NCBI RefSeq assembly: GCF_027580225.2
Contig: NC_073358.2
Coordinates: forward strand, 31,212,501-31,276,500
Reading direction: 5' to 3'
DNA: 64,000 bases
Origin: Misgurnus anguillicaudatus
Taxonomy: Eukaryota; Chordata; Actinopteri; Cypriniformes; Cobitidae
Part shown: piece after piece, positions 24,956 to 38,278 of the stretch
Layout of the letters: each line of letters starts with the position of its first letter
Numbering within the stretch: the first letter of the stretch is position 1
Program-made: the position numbers and the translations under genes
The notes under the pieces: generated by a model
Databases searched by the model: none
What the model was told of the DNA's origin: nothing
The model's input: the letters and a program-made list of their open reading frames with translations, nothing else

Positions 24956-25045
24956 AGTGTTTCCCAATCCTGGTCCTCGAGTACCCCCTTCCAGCAAGTT
25001 ATAGATGTCTCCTTATCTAACGCACCTGATTTTACTCAACAGCTT
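24956..25045. repeat. fragment of a common fish repeat
   Basis: The text TCCCAATCCTGGTCCTCGAG and the following bases resemble one end of the foldback family found at 50251-50986 (CCTGGTCCTGGAGGGCC). Only one end is present. Confidence 0.4.
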
Positions 25046-25058
25046 GTTAGGGAGGCAT

Positions 25059-25730
25059 TAGTCTCAGCCTCAGACGTCAGGCCCACAGACTGTTGGCTAA
25101 ACGTCTGATGTTTTTTGAACATTTTCGAAACCCTGTGAGAATGTCAAAGTCGTCTTTGATTGGTTGATTTCCAGGAGACGCGAGTGTCGCAATTAGTTTC
25201 GGTCCCTGGAAAACAAAGCTCTGACGTTCCATTGAGAAAGAGAATCAGTCATGTTCACGTGGATAATAATGAGCAGTTATCATGATCAGCTAAACATTGG
25301 ATTCTCAAAAATATGCAAAGTTCGCGGCATAGACTCTCTAGACATCCAAGAGTTTAGCTTGAGGCAGTTAGTGGAGTCAAAAAGTTCGGTTCTCCTGAAT
25401 TGCTTGTATGTGTTAAAAAGTGGAGAGATATGCTTCAAACAGATGTTTAACGGAAGCGTCTCATTGGTGTGGCTGTTGATGAAGTGCACAACGTTGTTCT
25501 ATAATGAGTAATGTTGTATAGATGCTATACTGTTGGCTGGTTATTTCAATTACTGACTTGTTGCCAGCCGGCTCGTTATTGTGGGGAGTCTGAAACGTGA
25601 CGCTAGACAAAACAAACTGTGATTGGTTGTTTGACATGTCGGTCAAACAGCTCGTGGGCGGGATTTGTCCAGAAAAAGCAGCAAAAAACACCAGACCTTC
25701 AGTATTGAAGGTCTGGCTACGTGAGACTAG
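25059..25730. mobile_element. non-autonomous DNA transposon with TAGTCTC termini
   Basis: The left end is TAGTCTCAGC and the right end GTGAGACTA plus one base. The flanking octamers GGAGGCAT and GGAGACAT match at 7 of 8 positions, consistent with an old hAT-type duplication. A hairpin CCAGACCTTCA...TGAAGGTCTGG sits near the right end. The similar element at 58910 shows the same extra base. Confidence 0.55.
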
Positions 25731-25738
25731 GGAGACAT

Positions 25739-26086
25739 GGGCTGTTTCTCAATATGCGTTCTTCAGCGATCTTGGGTCCCTGTGTTCTCACTCTACGCCA
25801 TCATTAACCGTCGAAGTTCAATTCCAATTCTCAAGAACGCAACTACAGAGGACGCATGAAATACCCGGATGTGTTTCTGATATCGAGGATGCATCGAGTG
25901 CAGACTTGCGTGCAGAAATCTGGGGAGGTCAGGTGACCAACAGGAAGTTGCACAGATCTCAATTCTCACAAATGCGTCCTGTGTTCTCGCCACCTTCTGA
26001 GTTCGTTCTTCCAAGGTCGCCTGGCAAGACCAGTCTTCATGAGAATGCAAGTCCGTTCTTTGCGTTCTTAGAATTGAGAAACAGCC
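25739..26086. mobile_element. MITE with GGCTGTTTCTCAAT termini
   Basis: The left end GGCTGTTTCTCAATATGCGT and the complement of the right end GGCTGTTTCTCAATTCTAAG form an inverted repeat with shared inner TGCGTTCTT. The element directly abuts the TAGTCTC element. The longest open frame of the window (25597-26184, 195 residues) runs across both and has no domain; it is an artefact. Confidence 0.65.
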
Positions 26087-26234
26087 ATTTTATCCATTCT
26101 GGAAGAAGACTGATTAGTTGTAGGAGACATCTAAAACTTTCTGGAAGGGGGTATTCGAGGACACTGCTTTACATGAACCCATAGAGCACACAAAAATATG
26201 CGCACAAAATGTTTGATCACATAGAAGGTATGGT

Positions 26235-27030
26235 TTAAAGGACAAGTTTTGTATTTTACACTTAAAGCCCTGTTTTCAGATTGTTTATGATGATATAGAA
26301 CAGTTTTGACTGAAATTTGGACATATGATGCTGGCCCGAGAATTTTTGGTTTCTGTTGTATCACCAACTCCCTCTAAAATGGCTGCATAGGTACACTGGA
26401 ACAATCCTTCCTAAAATGCATTAAACTGGTTTACAAAGACGTGAAACTCACCGAGTGGTCAGGGGTGTTCACTGAAATGCTCACACAAAAATCGCCGCAA
26501 AAGACGCTCTCCAACAGGTGTTTTACTATTTGTTGTAACCTTGTGGACCTGTTTTCCAAACGCCTCACACCCGTACATTCTTCCACTGAGAGCTTGAATA
26601 ATAGACACTCCAGCCCAGTTGGTGGCGATAATCTGCCTTTGCCAATTGCAAGAATACAAACAACGTTCCCGGCGTGGAGTAATACCGTACCTCACAGCAC
26701 ATCTAATACAAGTCAATGGAGTTGGACAAAACTACGATAAAACCTGTTGGAAAGCATCTTTTGCAGCAATTTTTGTGTGAGCATATCAGTGAACACCCCT
26801 GACCACTCTGTGAGTTTCACGTCTTTGTAAACGAAAGTTTAATGCATTTTAGGAAGGATTGTTCCTGTGCACCAATGCAGCCATTGTAGAGGTAGGGGGT
26901 AATAACAACAAACACCCGAAAATTCTTGGGCCAGCATCATATGTCCAAATTTCAGTCAAAACCGTTCTATTTCATCATAAACAATCTGAAAACAGGGCTT
27001 TAAGTGTAAAATACTGTGCTTGTCCTTTAA
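26235..27030. mobile_element. large foldback TTAA element
   Basis: Arms of about 280 bp (26235-26520 and 26745-27030) are near-complementary. They share TTAAAGGACAAG ends, CAGATTGTTTATGATGA, GTCCAAATTT and AACACCCCTGACCACTC. TTAA lies at both outer ends. The roughly 220-bp centre has no recognised coding sequence. The mirrored open frames in the arms are a consequence of the symmetry. Confidence 0.8.
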
Positions 27031-27716
27031 ATGTGTGCAGTGAAAACACTGCTGTCTTGTCATCCAATATTTCAGTGATATGTTTGACGTCTGTGAAAGC
27101 TATATTTCTCTCATGCTCATTTGCTGTTTTTTATCGTCTTGTCTTGTTCTCTTCTACACTTTTAAGGTCTTTTCTCTTTCATGGCCCATCTATTTAGCCT
27201 CTTCTTATCGCTGTTCTTGCATTGCCTTGTTCTCTGTCAGGAATCGGTTTTAAAACACCTCTAATAGGACTTTAATTCCTCGACATCATAAATCATTCAA
27301 GTCTCAGCTCCTTCAAATCTCTGTTAGTTTTCTTCTATATCCTTCAAAATTATTATATTAGAATAGTGTGTGTTTTCTGACCCTTACCTGTACCGTAGTC
27401 AAAAAAAGTAAGATACTGTATATTTAAGAGTGAAACTAAACCAAACACCACATCAGAAAACTAACATAATACAAAAACAGAAACTACAGTAATTAATGTG
27501 GTCGTAGAAACTAAAAACCTAAGCTTACAACCATTTCTTTTCTTCCACAAAAGGAAGAGAGCAGCTACAGTTCAAATGTGTTTCTTATGGATTTGACGGT
27601 CGGTTTCACATTACCTGCTTCATTTGTATCGCTGCCATGAAAGAGCTCCACTAATGGTGGACTGCCCACATTCTCCTGGAAAATAGTAGGATCACTGTAA
27701 AAGCTGTTGGATGGAA

Positions 27717-27742
27717 AGAGAGAAAGAAAGAAAGAAAAGCTG
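27717..27742. repeat. short purine tract (GAAA repeats)
   Basis: A run of AGAGAGAAAGAAAGAAAG-type sequence, listed only as simple repeat. Confidence 0.7.
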
Positions 27743-29171
27743 GGAATAGTTCAAAGTAATGTTATTTGAATGTTAAAGACACAGTAACAGCATGGTAACA
27801 ATAACACGTGAGTCCAGTAAACAGATTGCTGACATAATAGATTCTTAACAGAATGTACGCCTTGAGTTTTGGGCCACAGCACTAGTTTACAAGCACAATG
27901 CAATATTATTTAAGGTCTAACACTGAGTTATGTTAATATTGTGTTATGAAGAACATAATTATTTTTAATGATTTGCATAGAGACAGGAGTCAAGATTGAA
28001 TCAAGAGAGAATGAAACAAGAGGAAGTTCACAGCAATGTTTAAAGTGTTAGGGTGGAGATGACACTTTAGGAGGCATGTGCATGAAAAGTGTGAACGTAC
28101 TGAGCAGCTGAACACAAACTTTGACCTTCTGATGCTGGATCATCCGGTAACCTGAGCAAGAATCTCTATTTCAATTGATGAACCTCAGTTTGAAGAGCAA
28201 CTGCAAGAGATCATTAGAGAGAATAATGAACCGATTTTAAACAGTTCCTGTTCTTTTTCAAATCTCTGTCTCTCTCTCACTCACTCACTTACTCTCTATC
28301 TCTCTCCCTCTCTCATCTCATGTATCATTTTTGGTCCTCTGAGCAGCCGTACCAATCTGATAATACCAGTACTACAGCTAACGCTAATCACTCTCAGCTG
28401 TGCCGCTCGTGTGACGCTTGTGCAGCCTCCTCATTTGCTGAGAAAAATAGAAGGAAATCAAGCAGAGGAATAAAAGAAAGAGTCCCGCTCTGATTACAGC
28501 CCTATGTAAACTTTCATTCCGCGCCCACATCTGCTTCCATTTAAGGTTTAGACGCATACCTACACATTAGCGTTTTTCGCTTCAGGAAGAGTCAGTAGAA
28601 AAGACTCTCTTCCTGTTATAGCAGCTCTGGAAAACGTGCCCAACGTAAGATGGATGGACTATTTCTGAGTTTAGACTTTGGCCCACAGAGCACTGTTTGA
28701 AATCCTAGCGGTTTGCTCTCAACCACAAGGCCATTCACGCTGGGTGTGTAGTGTAAATATGGATTTGTGTTATGGGGGAGTGAACTTTGAATCGGTTATT
28801 ATACAGTTTTTCCATAAGATTACAACCTTTTTTTATCAAATGAGGGATTACAAGTGAGAACAGCATCCACTGGTTTAAAGGTTATGGAAGTAAAAGTTGT
28901 ATGTATGGCCTTTATTGATATGGTTTTATACTGTACGTACAGTAGATTTATTTCTTTTCTTTGCATTGGTGGAAAGGAGATATTGTTTGCAGAAGTGAGA
29001 TATGTGCAGTTATTGGCCATTTCTTTTATTTATATACAGTATAAAAATTCTGATATGTTGATGCATGTGCATTATTGTACTTTGTGTTGCTGTTTCCTTA
29101 CAATGGACACAAATATAAAAGTTCTCTCATATTGTCTCACATCTTCATTCAATCCCAGATGTACAGTATAA

Positions 29172-29699
29172 GGGGCCAGTCACACCAAAAGCGTTTATGG
29201 CAGTTGCAGGCGCCTTTTTTGAATGATGAGCAAGGCGCGTTTGCGCGCTGTTTAGGTGCGCCGAGCGCCTTGCGGTTTTTTGCCGTCTGCCGCGCACGCG
29301 TTTTTGAAGGAGCGCTGAGAGCGGAGAAGCACCCGACGTCATTCGCGTCTTTCCATTGTCCAATCGAATGAGGGGAGAGGCGGGCCTTACGTTGAGGTGA
29401 GGGAAGTTTACAGTTGCTTTGAAGAACCGGACACCACTCGCTCACTCTCTCCTGCGTGTTTGTGCACCTCTCACCCTCAAACAAGGTCAGAGCAAACGCC
29501 CTCTTTTTAAAGTTTCTGCTAATATGACAGTTAACAGCAAAAGAGCACTCACGCTTCAATATTTGATTGACCAGACAGCTGACTCGGTGCTTGCTTAGCA
29601 ATATGAAAAGCCGTGTCGCACTGCTCTTTTTTTAAAAAAGGCAGTGAGTCGCGCCTAGCGTTTGCAAGCGTTTAAAGCGCTTTTGGTGTGACTGGCCCC
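29172..29699. mobile_element. PIF/Harbinger-like MITE
   Basis: The perfect inverted terminal repeat GGGGCCAGTCACACCAAAAG encloses 528 bp. The 3-bp sequence TAA flanks both sides (29169-29171 and 29700-29702), the target duplication typical of PIF/Harbinger. The interior is CpG-rich (GCGCCGAGCGCC). The 150-residue minus frame across it has no domain. Confidence 0.78.
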
Positions 29700-30108
29700 T
29701 AAGACTTCCTTTCTTTCAAACTCAAACAAATAATGTTATATTAAAAGTCAGTTTTATATTAAAGTCAAGTCACGTATTTCGTTGCTAAAAAACAACGTTA
29801 TTTTGTGTATTTGGTATAATACAATGTGTTCGCGTGGTTTATTGTTAAAAAACACATTATTTTCCACATACCGTACATTTTTGTAGCTCCAGAATACACG
29901 CTCTTCCTGAAACGCACAGATTTGAGAAGCTCTGTGTCCCTGATTGGCCAGCTTATCTGAACGTTGTGATTGGTTTGAATACCTCTGACGTCAGCCAGAA
30001 ATGTGAAGCTTCTTACCATGTTTGAAAGATCTGAAGCAGGAGGAATTATGATAATATCAGTCTTGTCTACATCACTAATCCCAGGAAGTAAACTGTTGCC
30101 TATAATTC

Positions 30109-30578
30109 CAACCCTATATCACGGAATTTCGTGACTATTTCACGTATGGACCAACGTGAAAATGTCACGTTTTGCAGCGTTTGAACATGAGCAGGTCACG
30201 CTTTTCTGTTTGTGTCACTGTCAAGTATTGGTTACTAAACTTTTTTGTCCTATTTTCAAACCATTGTCGCTTCAGTTTAGGGTTAGATTTGGTGCTTGCG
30301 TTATATGTCACTTTAAGTATTTGTCACTTTAAGTATTGGTTAATAAAAAAAAAAGATACAAGACTTATTCTTTTATATTTTCGCCTGACGTTGAGGTTAG
30401 AGTTTGTTTAGGTAAGGATGTAATTTTATGTAAATCTAACCCTAAACCGAAGCGACGATGGTAAGAAATTAGGACAAAAAAGTTGAGTAACCGATACGTG
30501 ACTCAAACGCGGCAAAACGTGACATTTTCACGTTGGTCCATACGTGAAATAGTCACGTAATTTCGTGATATTGGGTTG
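30109..30578. mobile_element. palindromic 'CACGT' DNA element, copy 1
   Basis: The first and last 65 or so bases are inverted copies containing TTTCACGTATGGACCAACGT and GAAAATGTCACGTTTTG, starting CAACCC. Flanking ATAATT occurs on both sides. The middle is a shorter inverted arrangement with TTAGGGTTAGATTTGGTG against its complement. Related copies lie at 46500-48147 and, more diverged, 41275-43722. The superfamily is not assigned. Confidence 0.75.
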
Positions 30579-30769
30579 ATAATTTGTGTGTTTGTTGAGG
30601 TCCAAGAAAATAGATCTATGTTGGAGACGATAACTGGAGTCATCATTTACTTTGGGGTATGTACCTTTTGCATATTGTTAACATGTACGTATACACACTT
30701 ACACACCAAATGAAATTTTAAAGTGTGAATCAACCATAGGTGCTCTTTAAAAGTCAGTATATCTTTGTG

Positions 30770-31050
30770 CCCTGCTAAAAAAAACAATAAAAACTATCAC
30801 AGAAAATGTAATGGTTTCCATTAAAACACCATTAGGAACCATTAGCTTTTACAATTTAAACCACTACAAAATTCCTTTTTGTAGGGTGTTTTGGGACATT
30901 TTCCAGTAGGATTTCATGCCCCCACCAATAGAACCCAACACATACCAGTGGAGACCCACAGAGACCATTACAGTTTCCATTACAACCAATAAAATCTCCA
31001 TTAAAACCAATAGAATTTCTTTGATGGTTTCTATCGTTTTTTTAGCAGGG
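30770..31050. mobile_element. MITE with internal ACCATTA-type repeats
   Basis: The ends CCCTGCTAAAAAAAACAATA and the complement of CGTTTTTTTAGCAGGG form an inverted repeat. Inside, the motif ACCATTAnAACCAATAGA is repeated irregularly. The minus open frame with ILLVLMEILLVVMETVM is produced by these repeats and is not a membrane protein. Confidence 0.65.
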
Positions 31051-31580
31051 TGTATCTGTAGCAACACAAATTAAAATATAGTGGCTAACTAAGCTGGTTT
31101 CCATTAAATATTTGCATAAAAATGTAACAATGTTTTCGAAAGGACGCTAATTAATATTACAGCATGATGGCATTTCCATTAAACGTTATGCGACAAAAAC
31201 ATATTGCGCCATTACCATTTCAGTTTTGGAATATGTTCCTTTTTTAAATTGCCTGAAAACCACCTCACTTTCTTCCGATATACTGTATTTAAGGGGTTGT
31301 TTTGCGGAATAGACATGTGTCCTTTGGGCGCATGTAATTCACAATTTGCAATTTAAAAGGTAATGGAAACATCTTGACTTGCTCTTGTGTGCTCTTGTAA
31401 GGAACACACATATAACAACTTGTCACAAGACAAGATTGTTGCTATTTCAGAAGACATACAGTATTAAGAGATGCAAAACTCTTTATGTGCATTTTAATGA
31501 GCATTTTTTACTAGACACTCAATGGATTTGAACGATAAAGCGGTATTTCTGAATGACCCGAGGCCAGGATTAAGCGGATT

Positions 31581-33379
31581 TTAAAGGGCCCATGACACAA
31601 GACTTTTTTAAGATGTCAAATAAATCTTTGGTGTCCCCAGAGCACATATGTGAAGTTTTAGCTCAAAATACCATATAAATAATTTATTATAGCATGTTAA
31701 AATTACCACTTTGTAGGTGTGTGCAAAAATTTGCCGTTTTGGGTGTGTCCTTTAAAATGCAAATGAGCTGAGGAAATTCAAACACTGATCACAATGGTGG
31801 TTTGTTGCAATTAAAACTCAATTGTGCTTTTCTCTGCACTAAATGGCAGTGCTGTGATTGGATAGTGCAGATTAAAAGGTGGTATTATTATAATAAGAGC
31901 TCCTTATGACTAGAGCCCGACCGATATGCATTTTTTGGGGCCGATGCCGATACAGATATTAGAGAGTTAAAAAAGACCGATAACGATATATCGGCCGATA
32001 TTCATTATGTGCATATTATAGTACAGTACACATATACTACAGTATATTATACTACTACAGTACTGTACATAGAATACACTATATACATTAACAGAATATA
32101 CTATATATAAATACTTTTTGCAATGATCACTCTATGATCACACCACAAATGTGGTGATCAAACACTTAAAATGACGTGACAAAGACATGTAATATAGGCA
32201 GGTGTGTTTTACAAGTTAACAATAAACTTTATTATCCAAAATGATTCTGATATAAGTGCACAAAACAGTAAATTTGACTTATTATAAATAACTTTAAAAC
32301 ACAAACAAAACAAAATACATATAACTTAAACCATTGTCAGTTTTAACGAGAATAATGTTATATTGGGCTTATTTTAAAAAATGGAAACTTATAAAGTCAT
32401 TGTTATATTGGGCTTAGCTTTAGAGTAAGTTATGGACTTCACAAATTAATTAAAAACTTACCGTTAAGACGACAACGCTTGAATTACTGACAACATACTG
32501 ATGTAGGCTAATGTTTAATGTACTGCACAACTTTTTTATAACACGAACCCACAGTGTTCTGCCGGGACTTTAAACTTTTATAAAACTAAAGCGTCTGCTC
32601 TCCGCCTCTTTTATTTAAGAAAGGGTGTAAAGTTGCGCGAGCTTATTTAATCAATTGCTTTGAAATGAGCATGTAACAGCAAAAGCAGCTGTACTCCCAC
32701 AGACTGCGCGTCAGTTTAAGCGCGTCCTTTCTCCGCCTCGCGTCATTTCTTCCGCTTGCGTTTGAAACAACTCGCAAGTGGACAAAAAAGACTGATTAAA
32801 ACCACCAAATGTAAACAGGAATGTGTCTCTCTCGTCCGCTTATAATCCAATCGACCAAAGCGCGTCTTAATACCAGGTGTAAAATGTATTGAAGAAACCG
32901 TGTGACTGCCGCGCCCGCCACCTGAACTGAAAGACTGACTGACTGAAGTGAAGGGGGTGGGGGATTGGCTGATGTCACTACAGTGAGTGACCTGAGTCGC
33001 CATTAGCAACCAATAGGGCGCACTCTGCTGGACAAACAAGTACTTACATCTTTCAAAAGCATTTAATGTGTTCTGTAAGGAACGTTCATATCGGCTTCAT
33101 ATCTGCGGCTAATACGCCGATACAGATATATCTGCGACATGCTCATATCGGCCGATTAAATCTGCAAAACGATAAATCGGTCGGGCTCTACTTATGACAT
33201 CATAAGGAGAGCCAAATTTCAACAACCTATTTTTTCATGTGCTTGTAGAGAATGGTTTACCAAAACTAAGTTACTGGGTTGATCTTTTTCACATTTTCTA
33301 GGTTGATAGAAGCACTGGGGACCCAATCATAGCACTTAAACTTGGAAAAAGTCCGATTTTCATGCCATGGCCCCTTTAA
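31581..33379. mobile_element. TTAA-flanked MITE, 'GGGGCCATGGCA' family, copy 2, interrupted by a hAT
   Basis: This is the reverse orientation of the element at 1919-2412. It opens TTAAAGGGCCCATGACACAA and closes at CCATGGCCCCTTTAA. The hAT element 31911-33190 lies inside it, within the stretch that reads CTTATGATGACATCATAAG in copy 1 (complement). Confidence 0.8.
31911..33190. mobile_element. non-autonomous hAT 'TAGAGCCCGACCGAT', copy 1
   Basis: The termini TAGAGCCCGACCGATATG and the complement (CGATAAATCGGTCGGGCTCTA on the plus strand) enclose 1,280 bp. The 8-bp duplication CTTATGAC lies on both sides (31903-31910 and 33191-33198). The interior has a CpG-rich segment (32700-33010) but no transposase domain. 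Copy 2 at 46683-47946 is almost identical. Confidence 0.9.
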
Positions 33380-36300
33380 GCGAAAGTATTTGATAAACGT
33401 ATAATACGTGCCGAGTGCATCCATTTATCTCATTTGACAGAGGTGGCGTTTGGAGGCTTTTGCATCAGAGCTCCTCATATTTTAACCTACAGTATATTTA
33501 CTAAGTTATTAACATAATACCCTTTTAAATATAAAATCATTTGTTTGTGTTTAGCTGAAGACGGATATGTATACATCTGGGATGGTCTGGGATGTAACAT
33601 GCAAACAGAGCATAGATCTTTGCTCAATAATATTTCACAATGTGCATTTTAACGAGTAAAAGCTCCTAAACCATTATTCAAAAAAAGTTAGGCAAAAAAG
33701 CGTCTATTTGCAAAAATGAGAGCAATTGGGAGTAACTATACATGTTTCAAGTAGGATATTGAGTTGCTTCTTTTTCATATACAGTACAATAGCTATTTTT
33801 ATTTGTATATCATTTGTATGCATAACTCAAAGATTACTGCCATTAAATCTGTAATTTTTGCCCTAACATTAGACACATTTACAAGGATTTACCTCTAATA
33901 AAAGGACATTTGCTGATCCTGGTCAAATAGTAGAGGTATTTGGTTCTGCAATATACACTAGTAACCAGCAGAGGACAGAGTGGTTAAAAATATGAAACAT
34001 ACTGGCGTTTTAGATGAAACTCTGTTTCAATTAAGGATTTATAAGCTGACGATGCAGACTTTACTAACCATTAGGCTTTACTTACTGTACTATCTGCTTA
34101 GTACCATGTACTGTTGTATACCTTGGCAGCAATACAATATTCATGCAAATAACAATCCTAATGGTGTTACAACCCTATCTTGGATTAACCCTTTCTTTTT
34201 ACAAAACTACAAAAAACACTTTAAGACGAAAACAGTAAACAACATGAATCACCAAACACACTGCCAATGGATTCAGCTATAAGAAGGTTTAAAGAGGATT
34301 AAAAAGACAAAAAAATACCAAAAGAACAAGAGAAACAGTATTCATCCTTTACGCAGGTTTTTCAGCACACAGGAAGTCTAAAGTAGCTTTCCCTTTAATC
34401 ATAGACAGAGATCTTTGTTCTGATCCAATGAAGTGTGGGGAGAGAGAAAGAGAAAATGGGAAAGCACACCAAACAGACAGCTTATCTACTCCATACAGTT
34501 TTGCTTGCTTTCATGAAAATTAAGGATGAAAGCAACTTCAGACTAAAATGTAAACAATTATGTACATTTGTTCAAGAATACAGGAATTTAAATGTCATGA
34601 ATTCTAAGAATTCTAATGTCATGTATTAAAAGTATAAAGTATAAATGAATAGCCAAAGCTAAATATTATGAGATTATTATTGGTTAATCACAACATTCAT
34701 ACCCATATTTTTGTTTACTTTGTTAAAAAAGATTTGCTTTGGTATTTTATCTTTCCCAGAGGGGAGTATAGCCCTAACCTCTCTAAAATATCAGCGGTTC
34801 ACAGTCTGGGTTTTTGAAATGTCACCCTGTCAGATGCACATCATGCGAAATGACCTCACTCTTTATCATGGTCAAAGGATTTCACCTGTGTGTGTGCATG
34901 TGCATATCTGTGTATATGTTAGTGTCACGGCTGTGATTTGATTTGTCTGTTGCTCTTTTCTTATCCTCTTTACATTTTATTATTCTTTTGTTTCTCCCAT
35001 GTCACTGGACATTGTAAAGGCCTTATATGGTGCTATTTTGTAACCTCACTTGATACTTTTAGCAAAACCAATATCTAATAAGCCTTGGTGTTAACAGTGA
35101 AGGTTACAGGTTTTAATTTCTAGTTGCATTTTAATTTCTCTCTCAATTAAAGAGGTTTACACATATCAGTAGTCATATCAGTAGCCTAACAAATAAAAAA
35201 ATATATTAAGGTCATGTTAAAGTCCCATGACAAGCTGAATACGTTATTTATCTTGGTAGCCCCCAAATTATCACGCACTTTCACACACAGAATACATTTA
35301 GTATGGCTGACTGCCAGTATTTGCAGTGAGAACTGAAAAACTTGCATGATTATGCATTCTTGTTGCTAGGGCTGTATGGGCAATAATTCAATATCAGTAT
35401 ATTTAACTTTTTTTCAATAACATAATATGGTTTCTAAACACATTTCCGATTTTTCAATATATATTACAACATCTCGTGGGCCGCATGGCCGTTCACATGT
35501 CACTTCTAAAACGCATGTTAAGTGCAAGTCAAGGTGCTTCCAAAGCGCGCTCCCATGGCGTCTTTCATAGCTAAACGACTATGACATCGAAGGCATCACA
35601 GACTTTTCAAATTATTTTGTTTAGAAGTTTGAAGGTACAGACATTTGTTGTGGGCATGGGCGTCAGAACCATTTTATGTGGGTGGGACAAGACCCAATTT
35701 TTAAGACCAACGATATTGGACCCACTTACTTTTTCCTCTAATTTATTGCATATGTCTGTTCACTTGTCAGAGCTCCATAATTCAAATCCTTTCCACTAGA
35801 GGAATGCCTTGATAAATTAAACTCCGTTCCGTGTTTTAGCTGCAGCCTTGACTTTCACACTGCTGCTTTCTCAAATCCATTCCACTTGGCTGTTTTAGAG
35901 TCCATATAAATGTAACTACGATTCTTCTTTTTATTACTTTCACCTGCTGCATGACCACAAAACAACACAGTAAACAAAGCTTTTAGGCTATAAAAGCAAT
36001 TGTTTAATTAAAAGTCACCAGGATACAAGAAAACTCCAGTAAATGTTTTGGACCCACCCCCATGGTTGTGGGCATTCTTTGTAGTTTATCCCAAAGCAAG
36101 TAATCAAACCAATCAGGCATAAAGAGGTCTGTATACGCTCCCATGAATTGATGTTTAAATGATTGTTATAAATATTGTCAAGAAAAGGAAAGAATTTCTC
36201 CAAAAAAAAATAAATCCAAAGATTTATAGACTAGAATTTGCAAAATGTCTATAGCATACATGAACGCATGTTGTTTATTGTGAAGAAACATTCAAGCACC

Positions 36301-38229
36301 TTTATTTTTTAGAGTAATAAATTCTACAGTTGTTTTGAACACTCAGGCGATAGAGTAATGTGTTTTTGTTGGTATTGTAAACTGTTATATGTTTATGTCA
36401 GCAAGGGTGCTTTTACATCAAGGCTGATCTATGTGGGAAAAGATCTTGCTGTGCTTAGGTCTGTACTTGGCAAGCAAACACACAATATGTTCATGCGATT
36501 TTAGGCCCACTCGATCTTTGCTATCCTAAGGTGTGTGCGTGTGAGAGGATCAGTGGTGTGGCATTACAGGCTTTTCCGTTAGCACATATTTCGTTCTCAG
36601 GTACACAGGCACGCAGTTGTGCAAACAACACAAATATTCCAACAAATAACGGAATCATAGCGGAATTCAGCCGCTGTTGGTCACTGGGAAAAATACTATT
36701 GGATTACTACATGGATTACGGACGAAGCAATGGGGAAATCGTCATGCATGTATCCTGCTGATGGACATCAAGGACTTTAATAATGCTTTTACCTTTATAA
36801 AGTGGATCTTTATCTTTTTTTTACATTTTTCCTGCAATCCTTGCAGTCATTGCTGAGGTAGAGAGTTACCATGATCTGTTTAAAGCACCAGAACACCAGT
36901 AGGTAAGGTTTATGGTTAATGCAAATACAGGTACACATTCTATTTGAATGCAAATTATTGATCGATTACATTTTAAATCATGATTAATCTAATACTTTTC
37001 TCTAGTTACACATTAATAATTTAGCGTATTTAGTTTCAAGAAAACTAAACAGATCTAGGCGTAAATGTTTGTTCGACAATTTGCATGGATAACACTTATA
37101 CCCAAAATTTCTGCCTCCAAGCTCTTTACCTGTCTCAACCATTTTGCGATATTGCGTTTTTACAACAGCAGTTGACCGTTTACCCATTTTTGGTTATCCG
37201 CGAGTGATGCGCGGCCAAGATTGGTTTATGGTTTAAAGTCTGCACTAATAGTTAGAGTTTGGTGATAAACAGAAATGCTGCACTTTTAAAGATCACATGT
37301 GTTTTTAATGCATTGTTATTTTGAGTGCTACTCAGAAAAGTTGGAAAATGTGATTATGGCTTCTAACTGTTTTCTGTATCGCTTCAGTGGGTGTGTGCTT
37401 GTGTGTTTTTGTAACGTTTGTGTGTGTGATTACTGCATCTGTAATTTGAACTCTTACGTTGACAACGAAGTGCTCAACCGCACATTTCATTTGGTGCCAT
37501 AATACCCACAAGCCTCGAGACAAAAGAGTTTAGGTTACACACACATAAAAGCTTGTAGACACACACACAATTAGCTGAAACAAACACTGCATGCATGTCC
37601 TGCTTGAATTATTTTGTATAATTATTTTTTTTAATTGTTTATTTCCATTTAAAGACCAGACTGACGCCAGGTTTTGAATTCATATGGGCTGTTTTACCTG
37701 AAATGCTTTATGGGTTCAGATGACATCATTCCATTACTCTTTGTGATGTCATCAGGGATGGACTAGATATATGCTGCTCGTATCGCTATTGTGTTTGAAT
37801 TTATGCATGCATGAATCTGTGGTTTGTCAATGACGCAATGATCTGCCCATAAAGAGGTAGAGCAAGAAACAGTAGGAAATTCAATTTTTGCCCATTCTTA
37901 TCCCAGGATTCTCATATTCCTTAATATACTCAGGAGTCTCGTAATCTCTCTTTCTCTCTCAGGCAAACTCTCTAGCACTTAAAGAGTTATAGGTCTGCAG
38001 GTGCAGGACCATAATGAGCAGAGCAGCCATGTAGATGTGCCTGAGTGTGTGACATCATCAGGGAGCCTCAGTCAAGAGAGAAAGATTAAATGAGAAGAAT
38101 AGATTATTGTCTAAAAAATGACCTCATCAAGCCCCCCACTCCTGTGCTAGAAAGAAAGATTATGGGTAGACATGGGGCGGTGGATAGAAGAGTGAAGGTT
38201 GTGAGATCATAAGGGCAAAAACATTGTCT

Positions 38230-38240
38230 AGAAAGACACA

Positions 38241-38276
<36 letters not shown>
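38230..38276. repeat. (CA)n microsatellite
   Basis: About 40 bp of CA dinucleotides in intron 1. Confidence 0.95.

Positions 38277-38278
<2 letters not shown>

Noticed and set aside
25597..26184. 195-residue plus-strand open frame, the longest in the window
   Set aside because: It crosses the border between two adjacent transposons and lies mostly in the inverted-repeat MITE at 25739-26086; no domain, no splice context.
29149..29601. 150-residue minus-strand frame
   Set aside because: It lies inside the Harbinger-like MITE with perfect 20-bp ends; composition reflects CpG-rich repeat DNA.
30864..31067. hydrophobic ILLVLMEILLVVMETVM frame as a possible membrane peptide
   Set aside because: The pattern arises from repeated ACCATTA-type units in a MITE.
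32743..33039. 98-residue minus frame duplicated at 47499-47795
   Set aside because: Conserved between two places only because both are copies of the same non-autonomous hAT; no recognised domain, and the two hAT copies are nearly identical throughout.
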